From Agrostemma githago (taxonomy: Eukaryota > Streptophyta > Magnoliopsida > Caryophyllales > Caryophyllaceae): DNA of 64,000 bases. Location of the stretch: contig OY288257.1 in assembly GCA_958450325.1 (NCBI GenBank), forward strand, positions 13,597,873-13,661,872, read 5' to 3'. The notes beneath the pieces are model-generated. The model was not told where the DNA came from and did not search any database. It saw only the letters and a program-made list of their open reading frames with translations. This document shows, piece by piece, positions 11,133-22,391 of this stretch; the stretch's first letter is position 1; every line of letters begins with the position of its first letter. The position numbers and the translations under genes were made by a program.

Positions 11133-11656
11133 ATGAGTTGTCTTTATCCACCTACTATATGATTATATTTGAACCATTATAAACTTGTGACGAATATATA
11201 CACGTCGTCATAAGGAGATTTACGCATGAAATATATTAACAAAACGAGGAGTAGTAGGGTTTCCCAACAATAAAATGATAAAAGTGAAGGTTCTAAATTA
11301 AATTGTTATAAAAGAAAAAACAAAAAAAATACTGGTTGGAAGTAATGAGTTAGGAGTGTGATAGAAAGTCCCATAATGTGCCCCCAATCCGCATACCATG
11401 CTCGATTATGTGGGCACCCAACAAATTCTCGCCTGAGTTAATTTGTCTTCTTTCATTATCACACTCAACCACTCCTTAAACCCCACCCCACCCCCACCTC
11501 GCCTCCCCCTCCCCTCCCTCCTTTTATAACCCAACCCCCTCATCACAACACCCCCGCCCCCCTTCCTCATACATTCACACTTTCCACCCTTCATTCTATT
11601 CCATTCTATTCTATTCCTCTTCATTCCCTCATATATAGTATTATTAGTGATCGATC
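11133..11656. other. Upstream region of the Dof gene
   Basis: AT-rich flank of the MULE passing into a C/CT-rich stretch (11460-11640) that looks like a plant 5' leader. TTTATAACCC at about 11522 is a weak TATA candidate. No ORF of note. Confidence 0.45.
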
Positions 11657-12177
11657 ATGAAAACGGCATCAGGTAACGCGTCGTCGCAGCAGGAAGTAGT
11701 AGAGAACTGCCATGCCCACGGTGCGACTCCACCAACACCAAGTTCTGCTACTACAACAACTACAACCTGTCCCAGCCCCGCTACTTCTGCAAGGCCTGCC
11801 GCCGTTACTGGACACGTGGCGGCACCCTCCGTAACGTCCCCGTTGGCGGTGGCTCCCGCAAGAACACCAAGCGCCCCCGCTCATCCGCCATTGTCCCTCC
11901 GCCGCAGCTGCCCGCCTGTGACGTGGACTTGAACTTGAGTGAAGGCAGCTTCACGTCGCTGCTGACATGCGACCCGGGCAGTGCGGTGGGGTTTAACAGC
12001 GGGTATGGGCATGGCGTTGGATTCGGGTTCGGGTTCGGGTTTGGGTCGGGGACGGAGGCTGGGAGTAGCGGGTGGCAGATGATGGGGAATGGCGGGGGTG
12101 ATGGAATGGAGGGTGGGGATTACTGGTTCGGGTGGCCTGATTTGGCAATCTCAACGGTTGGGAACGGTCTTCAGTAA
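11657..12177 (+). CDS. Dof-type zinc-finger transcription factor, with apparent 5' frame break
   Basis: Dof proteins are plant-specific nuclear transcription factors that bind AAAG sites. The zinc finger CX2CX21CX2C starts with CPRCDSTNTKFCYYNNYNLS at 11713 and continues through FCKACRRYWTRGGTLRNVPV and a GGGSRKNTKRPR basic tail. The C-terminal part has a GSFTSLL motif, a Gly/Phe-rich run (GFGFGFGFGSG) and a short WFGWPDLA end, much like small Dof proteins of the DOF3.1 type. The Dof frame is open from 11677 to the TAA at 12175. The only nearby ATG (11657) is in another frame and gives MKTASGNASSQQEVVE, a plausible N-terminus that would join LPCPRC after one inserted or two removed bases. Either the sequence has a small indel, the copy is a pseudogene, or an upstream exon supplies the start. 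Confidence 0.85.
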
Positions 12178-12577
12178 ATTATGTTTTATTTTTATTACAG
12201 TTTTACCTTTTCCCGAGAAAGATAGAATTTGGCAGTGAGTTGGCTCCCAACCCCAAAAGATGACTAGTAATAGTAGACAAGTATTTCCTTGTTTAGTTTG
12301 TTGTTGAGTAATGAGTATTTACCTTCTGAGAGCAGCAAAAGATTACGAGTATGTCATATGTGGATTTTGTTGTGTTAATGTGGTAGGGTTGTTATGTACG
12401 TACTCGCACCATGTTTCCTTGGGAGTGGGTACGTCTTCCATGTTTCAAATTTCAATGTACTCGATCTCAGTACCAGTAAATATCATCTTCATTTACTTTC
12501 TCTTCTTTCGCTCCGTCTCCCCCGTTTCAATCATTGATTATAATACTCATTTCAAATAATATAAAAATAGATAAATA
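12178..12577. other. 3' region of the Dof gene
   Basis: AT-rich sequence, likely 3' UTR and spacer; no gene recognised. Confidence 0.4.
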
Positions 12578-13107
12578 ATCCCTTCGTTCCAATGAATTCT
12601 TTACGTTTTTTTTTTCACACTTGTCGAGAAACATTTCATTTTGTTTATACTCCCTCCGTCCCACTAAGATTGTCCTATATTCCTTTTTGGGTAGGTTCTT
12701 AAAGATTGTCTCATTTCTCAACTTTCCTTTTTAGTCTATCATTTTGTACAACTTCGTCCCTACTAAGACAAAGTATTTACCATTTTGCCATTCCATTAAC
12801 CCACACCATCTCACACATCACCCTATAAAGTAGTCATAATTGTCTATAAACCCCATCATTACACAATTTTCTTAATTATTGTGCAAAAGTAAATGGGACA
12901 ATCATTTTGGGACGGAGGGAGTATCTTTATTTACGTGTTATTAAAAATTCTAAAAATTTGATAATCTTAATGGACGTATTAAAACCATTCAAAAAAGATC
13001 TCACATGACTATATTTTATGTTATATATTATTATTTATATTCGAAATCATTTCACCTTATGAATAGTGGCAAAAACAAACGTAAAGAATTCACTGAGACG
13101 GAGAGAA
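12578..13107. mobile_element. Outer Stowaway-like MITE, split by another
   Basis: Inverse termini share GAATTCTTTACG at 12594-12605 and its complement near 13080-13092. The outer ends are degraded versions of CTCCCTCCGT. The inner MITE at 12650-12921 interrupts it. Exact ends are uncertain. Confidence 0.65.
12650..12921. mobile_element. Stowaway MITE (272 bp) with TA duplication
   Basis: It begins CTCCCTCCGTCCCACTAAG and ends GGGACGGAGGGAG, with TA at 12648-12649 and 12922-12923. Stowaway elements are mobilised by Tc1/mariner transposases; no ORF is present. Confidence 0.92.
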
Positions 13108-13349
13108 TAATTGAGATGGAAAGAGTATTAAATAAAAGAAAAAAAAATACAAGGGAGAAAAAAAAATAAAGATAAAAGAAATGTAGATGATTTATTGCAG
13201 TACTCCTAATCTCCTTCATTCAAAACATTGCCTCCTTTGGCACAAATTCTTAATTGCGATGAATATATCTGTTGCAAGCATGTGACGGATCAAGTATTAT
13301 CTATATGGTTAAATAAAACAAAAACAAAATGTCTAGGAAATGACGACAT
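13108..13349. other. Spacer before the LINE
   Basis: A-rich spacer without a gene. Bases 13338-13349 (AAATGACGACAT) may be one copy of the LINE target duplication. Confidence 0.4.
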
Positions 13350-13599
13350 GTTTTTTTTTGGTAAAATGTAAGTATATTGAGAATAAGCAAAATATTTACA
13401 ACCTAAGACATCACTTGGCCTATAGCAAATTCATAAGCCAAGATTTGTCCTCATGATTCCTCTTTTGTGTGACCCATTCATTTAGTCGAATACATAATTC
13501 TAATTTGAAGTTATGAAACAAAATTGAAGGCCTAATAATGCTACCTTCCAACCTACTATTCTGTTGCATCCACACACCCTAGACAGCATCATTCAACGC

Positions 13600-16500
13600 T
13601 GCCCAACAAACCTCCCTCTTAAAACCTTCAATTCGCAATCGTGCAGAGTATCCGCAATCTGCAGGCCTAACCAGTCACGCACTAACTGCATCAATTGAGA
13701 ACTGAAACTGCACTGAAAAAAAGATGATATGAGGAACAGATTCAACATCAGACTCACACAAGCAGCATTTATCTGATGAACTAACATCCAATCGAAACAG
13801 CTTTTCTCTAGGGTTCATCGCCCCTTAAAGCCTAACCAAGCTATAAACTGGTGCTTGGGTAAACTCTTATGACCCCACACCATACTTGACCAATGAACAG
13901 GCACATTATGCTTGCTGCGCAAAAACTCGTACCCTGCTGCTATAGTATAATGCTTATCCTGCCATTCCATTTCCCATCTTGAAACTGATCCTTAACTACC
14001 TCTTTAATAGCACATATTTTCTTCCAATCCCAAGAGACTGAAATGGTCGGCTGGTAATCATGCTAACTTTGGCCTTTGAGATAGAAATGATGCACCTATT
14101 TAACCCACAAACGGTCTTGTTGTTCATAAATCCATGACACTAGCTTGGCAATAGCAGCAGCATTCCACTGTTTCAATTGTCGTAGCCCCAAGCCTCCTTT
14201 CTTTTTTGAACAACAAACCTTATCCCAGACCACTAGAGGAACCCTGTGATAAGAATCCAAGCCATCCCATAGGAAGGACCTACACAGGCCATCAATTCTA
14301 GCAAGAACACATTGGGGCAAAATGAAAATCATAGCCCAGTAAACATGTACCTGCGATAGAACAGCCAGGACAACTGTTAATTAATCTCCCTGCATACGAT
14401 AATTTCTTGGCACCCAAGCTCCTTATCCTAGCTGTAATCTTCTCCATTAATTTCGCACAGTCGCCTTTAGTGAGTTTTGTGGTCAGAACTGGTATTCCCA
14501 GATATCTAAATGGAAGAGACCCCAAGGCGCAACCAGTACAATCTAACGCAGCAGACTTCTGAGCAATAGTCATCCCAGCACAATAAAGGTGCGACTTACC
14601 AAGATTCATAGTCAAGCCAGAAGTCTTAGTAAAGGTAGCAAAAACCTGCATAAGGACATTAATCGACTCCTGATCCCCTTTACAAAAGAGCAATAAATCA
14701 TCACCAAAAATAAGATGACATAACTTCATGGGAGCACACTTAGGATGATACTTGAACCTGTAATTGGAAGTAGCATAGTCAAGTATACGAGACAGAAACT
14801 CCATACAAATAGTAAACAATAGAGGGAAGATAGGGTCCCCTTGACGAAGGTCTCTCTTCCCACGAAAGAAACCAAACCTATCCCCATTCAAACTTAAGGT
14901 AAAACTAGGAGTGGTCACACATTCCATTATCAGCTCACTGAATCGAGGAGGAAAATTAAGGGCGGTCAACATTTGCTCCAGAAAAGCCCACTCAACACTA
15001 TCATAAGCTTTCTGGATGTCTATTTTCATTACGTACCTAGGTGACACAACCTTCCTATTATAAAACCGCACGTCGTCCTGACATATAAGCACATTTTCAA
15101 GGATATTCCGACCTTTAATGAACCCACCCTGTTGAGAGCTAATGATGTCTGGCAAAACTGTGCTCAGTCTCTTACTCATCAACTTTGAGATACATTTATA
15201 AACCACGTTACAGCAAGGAATGGGACGAAATTGCTTAACTGACTGAGGCCTATCCACTTTCGGGATGAGAGTTACAGTAGTAGCATTGACCTGTTTAAGG
15301 ACCTTTCCAGAGGCAAAGAAATCTTGCACCGCGGCCACAACATCTCCTCCCACAATATCCCAAGAGTCCTTGAAAAACTGACTTGAAAAGCCATCCGGAC
15401 CCGGCGCCTTATCCTTAGGAATGCTAAACAGAAAATCTTTTACCTCTTGCGCCGTGACTGGTTGAAGCAAAGCACTTCAGTGATCTTGCGTACATATACC
15501 CAATTGAACCATCTCCTTCTGGAAAGGTATAGTAGGCAACAACTCCTCCATCAAAGTCTTTTAGAATTCCAGAAATGCTTGTTTAACAGTATCAGGCGAG
15601 GAGCATTCTTCACCTTGAGTATTCTCAATGAATAAAACCTTGTTCTGGGCCCTCCTTTTCCTGAGATAAGAATGGAAAAAATGAGTGTTCAAGTCACCCT
15701 CCTTCAACCAAGTGACCTTAGATTTCTGCCGAAGGAAAGAGTAACATGCATCTTGCAAGTGAGTCACTTTCTTATTACATTCACATTCCAACTCTCGAAC
15801 TTGCTCATCATTGGGATCTCGCTGCACAGCTTTTTGCAGATCAATTAACTGCAACAACGCATATCCTCATTCAGCCGAGTTAAGACTTTTCAGCCCCTTT
15901 TTTAGACCCTTAAGCTTAGTGGTTAGACGAAACAGATATGTACCCACAACATTAACACTCCAGCCAGATCGAACTATATCAAAAAAATTCAGATTTGAGC
16001 TCCACATATTCAGATACATATGAAAGATCTTCTCTTCCGATGAAATGATTCGTCACTGTGAATGATGTAGGTACAGTGATCAAAGGTGCCTTCTGGAAGA
16101 AAATGAGCGTACCCATCAGGAAAATCCTCTGTCCACTGCTTATTAACTAAGCATCCATCAAGCCTGCTGTAAACTCTTTCTTCTTTTCGTTGTTTATTGC
16201 TCCAAGTGAACCAAGCCCCCACCGACGGACTATCACTCAGACAACAATCCAAAATACACTCCCTAAAGGGGATCATTTCTGCATCAGTACTATTTCCTCC
16301 CAATCTTTCATTAGCACTGATAACCATCTTGAAATCACTAGCAACTACCCATGCTCATGACATTTGGCTAGCATAAGCACACATCTTATCCCACAGACTC
16401 ACCTTACCATCCACTGAGTTAAGTACATAGACCACAGTCAGATGATAAGACTCGCCTTCATGGTACAATACCTTCAAGTGATTGGCTTGGTCAGTTACCT

Positions 16501-16765
16501 CTAGGACCTGAACTACCACATTATTATGATTCCATAAAACCTAAATTCTACCTCTATTAGCACAGTGAGAGTAGGTACTTATAGACCAAATGTCCATAAT
16601 TCACGGAGAGATATTATTCATGCTACTAATTTTTATTTTCGTCTCTAATAAGCCAAACACATCAACTTCCTGTTTTTTTTAAGAACTCGCTAATAGTACA
16701 TTGCTTATTCATATCATTCATGCCCCATACAATCCAAAATCCAATTTTGTGAGACTTAAACATCA
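13600..16765 (-). pseudogene. LINE ORF2: endonuclease, reverse transcriptase, zf-RVT
   Basis: ORF2 would nick the target and copy the element's own RNA. The endonuclease begins near 16760 with VWGMND and FGLLETKIK, and continues with WVVASDFKMVISANERLGG at about 16325; the usual Asn of GDFN is replaced by Lys. FTWSNKQRKEERVYSRLDG and FDHCTY follow. The reverse transcriptase (15470-14298) has DKAPGPDGFSSQFFK, LIPKVDRPQ, QGGFIKGRNI, KAYDSVEW and RQGDP. Its active site reads FGDD where plant LINEs usually have FADD or YADD. A zf-RVT knuckle (CCLCESDVESVPHIIFFQC) lies near 13720. Stops and frame changes separate these pieces, so no functional protein is made. Confidence 0.85.
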
Positions 16766-17946
16766 GGATTAGGCGCTATGTTTCCGTCTTTCCCAACTGG
16801 TTTCTGTTTTCCCGTACCTACTCCTATCACCATTTGACTATAGGATACTGCATTAGTAACCAAATTAGCATCGATTGACTTACTAGGACCTGGGTTCCCA
16901 TTGCCTTGAGTCACAGGTTTTCTCGCAATCACCTGCACAGGTTGTTGTTGCCTAGCAGGTTGTGGGAGTGCCTGTTTATTCAAAGTTTTATTCCCATGAT
17001 CTCTTCTAGCCCGTATTTTGCTCACTTGGATCTCCTCTTTTCTGCAATGTCGCTGCTCATGTCCAAAACCACGACATTTAGTGCATTGCACCGACTTCCA
17101 CTCATACACCAATTGAATTTCAATCATACGTCCTTCTTCATCCTTAAACTTAATGCGCTCCTTCAACTTCTGACCTAACTGTATCTCCACAATGACACGA
17201 GCATAACCAAGTCTTGTTTTTGATGCCGACGCACTATCAACTTTGATGTAACGCCCCACCAAACCCGCAATTCTGGGTAAAGCCTTCCCCCAAAACTTTA
17301 ACGGCAAATCTGCCAGTTGCACCTAAAACTGGGACAGCCTGGACGCCTTCTTTTGTGATCTTCTCCTTCGGGTTCCCGTCTTTGACAATAAGAGGTTTAT
17401 TGTCAAACATAGTATGCCCTAGATTAAACATCTCCTCCTTCATTGTTATCGTTTTGAACCGCACGATAAATATACCATTTGGCATAAACGAAACTTTATC
17501 AACGTCAAGCTTTTTCCAGATTCTTCTGACATACCCTTGATCACTGCCCAAGGGGGATTAGCCTCAAGGACAAAGCAATAGACACAATTCTTCAAGTATT
17601 CTACTTCTTCATCTACTTCCTCCTTTAGTGATCTGAAGCATCTCATCTTCCTCCTCAATGCTAACCTTCCTCTTACCCCTATTGACATCCAAGGCCCCCC
17701 GAGTCCTTCCTGAATCTCACCTTCTTCTTTTTCCCTCATGGCCTCTAGAATGTCTTGATCCAAATTTAAGTCGATAGAGTCATCCATTTGCCAAATAGGA
17801 GTTTCAACTAACGTATGCATGAGAGTATTCCCTACAATTGTATCACTATCCGAACTACTTCCGTCATCAAGGTCTTGAAAATGGAGTCCTTGCTTCCTAT
17901 ACATGATAGGTTTTCGAGTAGTCTCGTTCGATTTATTCCTTGCCAT
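16756..17946 (-). pseudogene. LINE ORF1: DUF4283-like RNA-binding protein with zinc knuckle
   Basis: ORF1 proteins bind the LINE RNA. The acidic N-terminus starts MARNKSNETTRKP at 17946. The central part resembles the DUF4283 fold common in plant LINE ORF1 (IWKKLDVDKVSFMPNGIFIV). The C-terminal part carries the knuckle CTKCRGFGHEQRHC near 17080. Three overlapping frames are needed (17946-17446, 17551-17237 and 17322-16756), so there are two frame breaks. The ORF2 start overlaps the ORF1 stop closely. Confidence 0.8.
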
Positions 17947-18022
17947 TGACGTCTGCTAAGGCAGCCAGAATCGCCTTCTAGGGTTTTTAGAGAGAGAATA
18001 TTGTTTTTGAAAATGAACACAT

Positions 18023-18896
18023 ATATATTATCTTATCTACCCAGATGGGTAGTATTTGTCCCGTCACAAGTAAGACTTGCAGGCTGTTACTCAAATTGAT
18101 GTGATAGTTATTGAAGGTTTAACAAAACAAAATATAATCCACTCCTTTCAATTAAACATGGAAAATGGGTCAAACGGGTTGGTTTTTGGTTGGACCACTT
18201 TTGGGTTATTAAATTCGGGGGAGATCATTTCGGGATCGGATCATATTCGAATTTGCTATTTTCAACTTTTTTATAGGAATATCAACTAGTTTTCTATGAT
18301 AACATCCGGGTCTTTTCGGGTAAGACCGAGTCAAATCGGGTAATGGGTCAAACTCGGGTCTTCAGATTGGGTGTCGAGTTCGGGTTGGCTTATTCGGATC
18401 GGGTCATTCGGGTCGGGTCAGTTTTGGCAGATCTATTTTCAATAACGTGTTCTTGTTTTTGTTGTTCTATATGTTTTGTTACGGTAATCTTAGACAATAT
18501 TCTTTATTTTCAGCTCAGACCAATAATATTCATCCTTATTTAGTATACTAAGTTAAGTGCAGGGTCATTAATTTTAATCACAAATTCTTATACGAAACGG
18601 TCTTACAATTAATTAAATTTATGTTACTCAACTGAACTTATTTAGTTCATTTAATTTCTATTTAACTCAACCTTATTAAATTAAGTTAAGTTACATTAAT
18701 TTTCTCTCATTTAAATTTAGTTCAGTTAGAAAGAACATGACGTTAGTCGATGTATTTCTATATCTAGGCTAAATCGAAGAATGTTTTAGAATTTTAGGGT
18801 ACTCTACTTGAACATATGGAGCGACCTCCTTACTTTGATTGGAAGGAGGATTATCAAAGGTAGGATCCTATACGATCCAACAGTTGTATATCCTCC
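18023..18896. other. Spacer between LINE and Tat-like element 1
   Basis: No gene. From 18160 to 18430 there are many scattered CGGGTC and GGGTCAA motifs, a low-complexity pattern. The last five bases (CCTCC, 18892-18896) are the target duplication of the following retrotransposon. Confidence 0.5.
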
Positions 18897-21309
18897 TGTA
18901 GACACCCACATTTTGACCGCCAGGTATCTATAGCAGTTTCCGACAAACACCCGATGATGATCGGACGCAAACATGCTTTAAATACTCAGAAACGGGCTCA
19001 AAATCATTGGCATTTGGCTTGGGCTTTTTACGGAGTACATATCTCACAAAAACGACCTCAAAATCAGGCCCAGTGGGTCGTTCCGAGTCAAATAAGACTA
19101 ATTTGGGTCGATTCCGACACCAGGGGTAAAACCATCTTTTAGCGACCGAGTCAAAACCCGGTCAAAGATTTTCCCGAAACACGTGAGTCAGCCGTGACAC
19201 CTCACACGGCTGATTCATACTCCAATCCTAAGAAAAATCAGCTTCACAAAATATTAAACAAATCCGTTTAAGAATGGAATTCGATCTCAAGTAGGAATCC
19301 TATCCGAAAACCGATTCAAACACCCGACCGAGTGCAAACACTCGGCCGAGCTGCACAACCAGCCGGTTTCCCTTGCTTCTTCGACAAGCAAGCGGAATCC
19401 TCATGCCTTTCGACTTCCTGTATTTCCTATCCTAAACGGTAGTTCAAACTTTCCTAGCCAAGGTCGGGAACTCCCTATAAATAGCCCCTTGCATACAACA
19501 CTTTAAGGACGGAAAAAATTCATTATCAATCACAATACAAGAGATCAATTAAACACACATCGATCAATAAACAAACATCTTCATCCAACACAAGCATAGA
19601 ACTAGGCACCGAAGAACCGATATTTCGTCAAAACACCGAAGGAAAACCGGCCCTATACCCGACACCCTTCACAACCAAACCGAGCCACCACCAATCACCG
19701 ACATCCACTCGACGCTCTTGTGTCCAAGCCACGTCCCGACGAGCCCCGATCCGAGTAAACAGAAGCATGTAGGTTGAGGGTGTACAAAACCCGACTTCTC
19801 TTTCTTCTTCTCTTCTCCCTCCGCGTCCGTTTTTTTTACGGGTCTTAGTCATTCTTTTTTTACGGGTCGTGTGTCGTCCTTTTTACGGGTCATTCATCGC
19901 TTTTTTCTAATATCGATATTATCAAAAACTATTTTCATATATCGAACATTCTTAACAATATGATATCAACTCTATAGTTGAATATCGTATTAAAAGGAAT
20001 TAAATCAAACCTCGACGATGTTAAAATCGCTACATCTTTTTCGTTCAAACTTTTTTACAAAACTTTTTTTATTCATTCCGAATACTCGATATCGATTTCA
20101 TAATCGAATATCGGGTACGACGAATATCGAAAGCATAAATCGAGTATAAGTTAATTCATATTTTGTACGCGATTTATCAAAATTAGCAATTTCGAACAAA
20201 AAAAATAAAATCGGACAGACCCGCACGCGAGTCGCGCCATTCCCAGGCGACTCGCGCACGGGCCTGAAACCCGAGTCCTTTTTTCGACTTTTTCGTTCGT
20301 TTTATTTTATTCTTCTACGAAATGATTTCAAAATTTATATCTTTTCTAAAACTATTCCGAGTATTTGATATTGATTTCGTAGTCAACTATCGAATATAAC
20401 GAATATCGAAAATATTAGGTCGAGTACAAATTATGCGATATTTGTACGCGATGTAATAAAAGCATCGAACTTTCAAAAATCGGTCTCGAAAACAGACCGG
20501 GACGCGAGTCGCGTGCGTCCCGGGCGAGCCGCGCGGCCGACTGAAAACGCGGCCCATTTCTCGTTTTTTATTATTTTTCGAACTTCGTCTTTTATACAAA
20601 ACAACGTTTTTAGCAATATTTTTCAGATTTCAACTAATATTTTCTCGATCTCGTATATTTATTATATTTGTTATATTAATTTTTTACAAATCGATACTAA
20701 CTCGTTTGTTCATTTTTTGTAGCAAATTCATAACTTTTTTATCATTTGTTTTATTATACTAAAACGAATCTCACATGCTAAATTCAACTTTGACGTTAAA
20801 TTTTTCATGCATTAAATCGACTTAGCAATCCATTCAATTCCTCGCATGCTTAGGAAAACAATGTTTGCATATCATTCATCGTATTACTAACGCGCGTATT
20901 AAAAAATCATTCCATATCCTAGTAGAGGCCGCTAATGTGCGGGCGGGGTTGGGTGTTCTTAGTAACCTTCCCAACACGTACCCTCACCCCTTACTCAGAA
21001 CCGTGGTTTCCGGATGTCCGAAACCATTGGCAACGAGAGTCATTCAATATACGATTAACCGCTCATGTCGGCATCGGTATCGATATGCAAAGGGACGAGC
21101 CCAATAAACTCTGACATCGGAAATGGGCCGTATTTTGTATACGGCCCACTACGACATAGAGTGGGCTCGAACGGTTCCGAATAACCATAAAATTCGGTGG
21201 CGACTCCAACTTCGATTTAAATTTCAATTTGACCATCTCATATGGAGATTCATTCGCCTCCCCAAACCCGCGCGTGGCCGCGTCGGGGTGGACCTATGTC
21301 ATGTCCACA
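18897..21309 (+). repeat. 5' LTR of element 1
   Basis: 2413 bp, TG...CA, nearly identical to 40847-43258. It contains a TATA box at 19476-19483 and GC-rich palindromic motifs before and after it. Confidence 0.95.
19476..19483 (+). promoter_or_regulatory. LTR TATA box, element 1
   Basis: TATAAATA in the context CTCCCTATAAATAGCCCC, 579 bp into the LTR. The same sequence is at 41426-41433 in the 3' LTR and in the same context in element 2. It should set the R start about 30 bases further on. Confidence 0.7.
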
Positions 21310-21312
21310 ATT

Positions 21313-21330
21313 TGGCGACCCCGCTGGGGA
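21313..21330 (+). other. Primer binding site of element 1
   Basis: TGGCGACCCCGCTGGGGA starts three bases after the 5' LTR. It differs by one base from the site of element 2. The form is typical of Tat/Ogre elements, for which I recall tRNA-Arg as primer; I have not verified the tRNA. Confidence 0.8.
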
Positions 21331-22391
21331 TAAGCTGATACGTTACTGACCTTCAGCATCCTCAGGGTGAGACTCGAATAGAAATCGTTTGACTAGTACA
21401 ATACGCGTTTTAGTTTTACGGTTCATGCATAACCCCATATTTTCCCGGGCCGGTACTGGTGACCGACGTCCCACTATACTATCGATGTAGTCCAAATTGG
21501 ATATGTCGAAGGTGTCCATTAGCCGATTCGTATGGGTTTTACGGCATGTTCTAAGCTCAACTCGACTTAGGAAGTCCGCCCCGATTCTCGATAGGCTGTG
21601 TGCACTGGTATAGACCCTTTCAGACTGACCGAGACTTAGAATTAGAGCATACATGGTGTCGTTATACTGTTTCCACGACTACGTGCTACCTGATTTACAA
21701 GTCTTTTTCAAAAACCGTCTTTTTCAAAATAGCATCTTTTTCAAAATATCAAATTTTCAAAACCCGGGACATATACCGAATTTAGGATCCACGATTTTAC
21801 TCAAAATAGCCTATTTTTAGCCGGTATTATGCCCATTTCAAAACTCGAAAATATTTTCGAACTTTCAAAACCGCTCCCCTGGTCCGCCTTTTCCGTTTTT
21901 CTTTCGAAAAAGGGCCGGTTCTCCGAATTTTTCTTCGGGCTTTCAAAAATCATATTTCAAAAACCTTCCTCTTCTTAGGATTTCCCGTATTTAGCAGTGT
22001 CGGGTCATGTCGTAAGTCGTCGAGTCTTCTAGCGTCGAAACTCCGTCGAATTTATATCACGAGTTTCCTCCCTATCCCAGTACGCCTTATTTGACTAAGG
22101 CAAGACCCACCTACGTAGGACATACTCCTACAAGGGTTGGCCCGTCTACACAATCGAGTCTATAAGTCTGTGGAATGTCTCACGTGAACCTCCTTTCAAA
22201 CAGAGCCCAGCCCACACAGCTGGATCCTAAAGGAGGCCCACCTTCCACAAGTCGTCCGTCTAGATGTCTTTTCCGAGTCATTTCCTCTCTAGTTTCCCTT
22301 TTCCTTGCTCGGGATGTACTTTAGTTCTATGATTTGGGCTAGTCGCTGATTACGTGGTGTTCTTACAGACAGGCCACCTCACACCCGAACC
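21331..22391 (+). other. Leader of element 1, possible intron 21367-22368
   Basis: This untranslated leader has no convincing ORF. CAGG|GTGAGA at 21364-21372 and TTCTTACAG ending at 22368 form good splice-site candidates. The same two signals flank the leader of element 2 although the sequence between them differs in length. Confidence 0.45.

Larger units (their letters stand above)
13350..18010 (-). mobile_element. L1-type LINE, minus strand, decayed
   Basis: A minus-strand non-LTR retrotransposon with gag-like ORF1, then endonuclease, reverse transcriptase and zf-RVT region, ending in an A9 tail (T run 13351-13359). AAATGACGACAT at 13338-13349 and AAATGAACACAT at 18011-18022 match at 10 of 12 bases and may be the aged target duplication. 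Both ORFs are interrupted. Confidence 0.85.
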
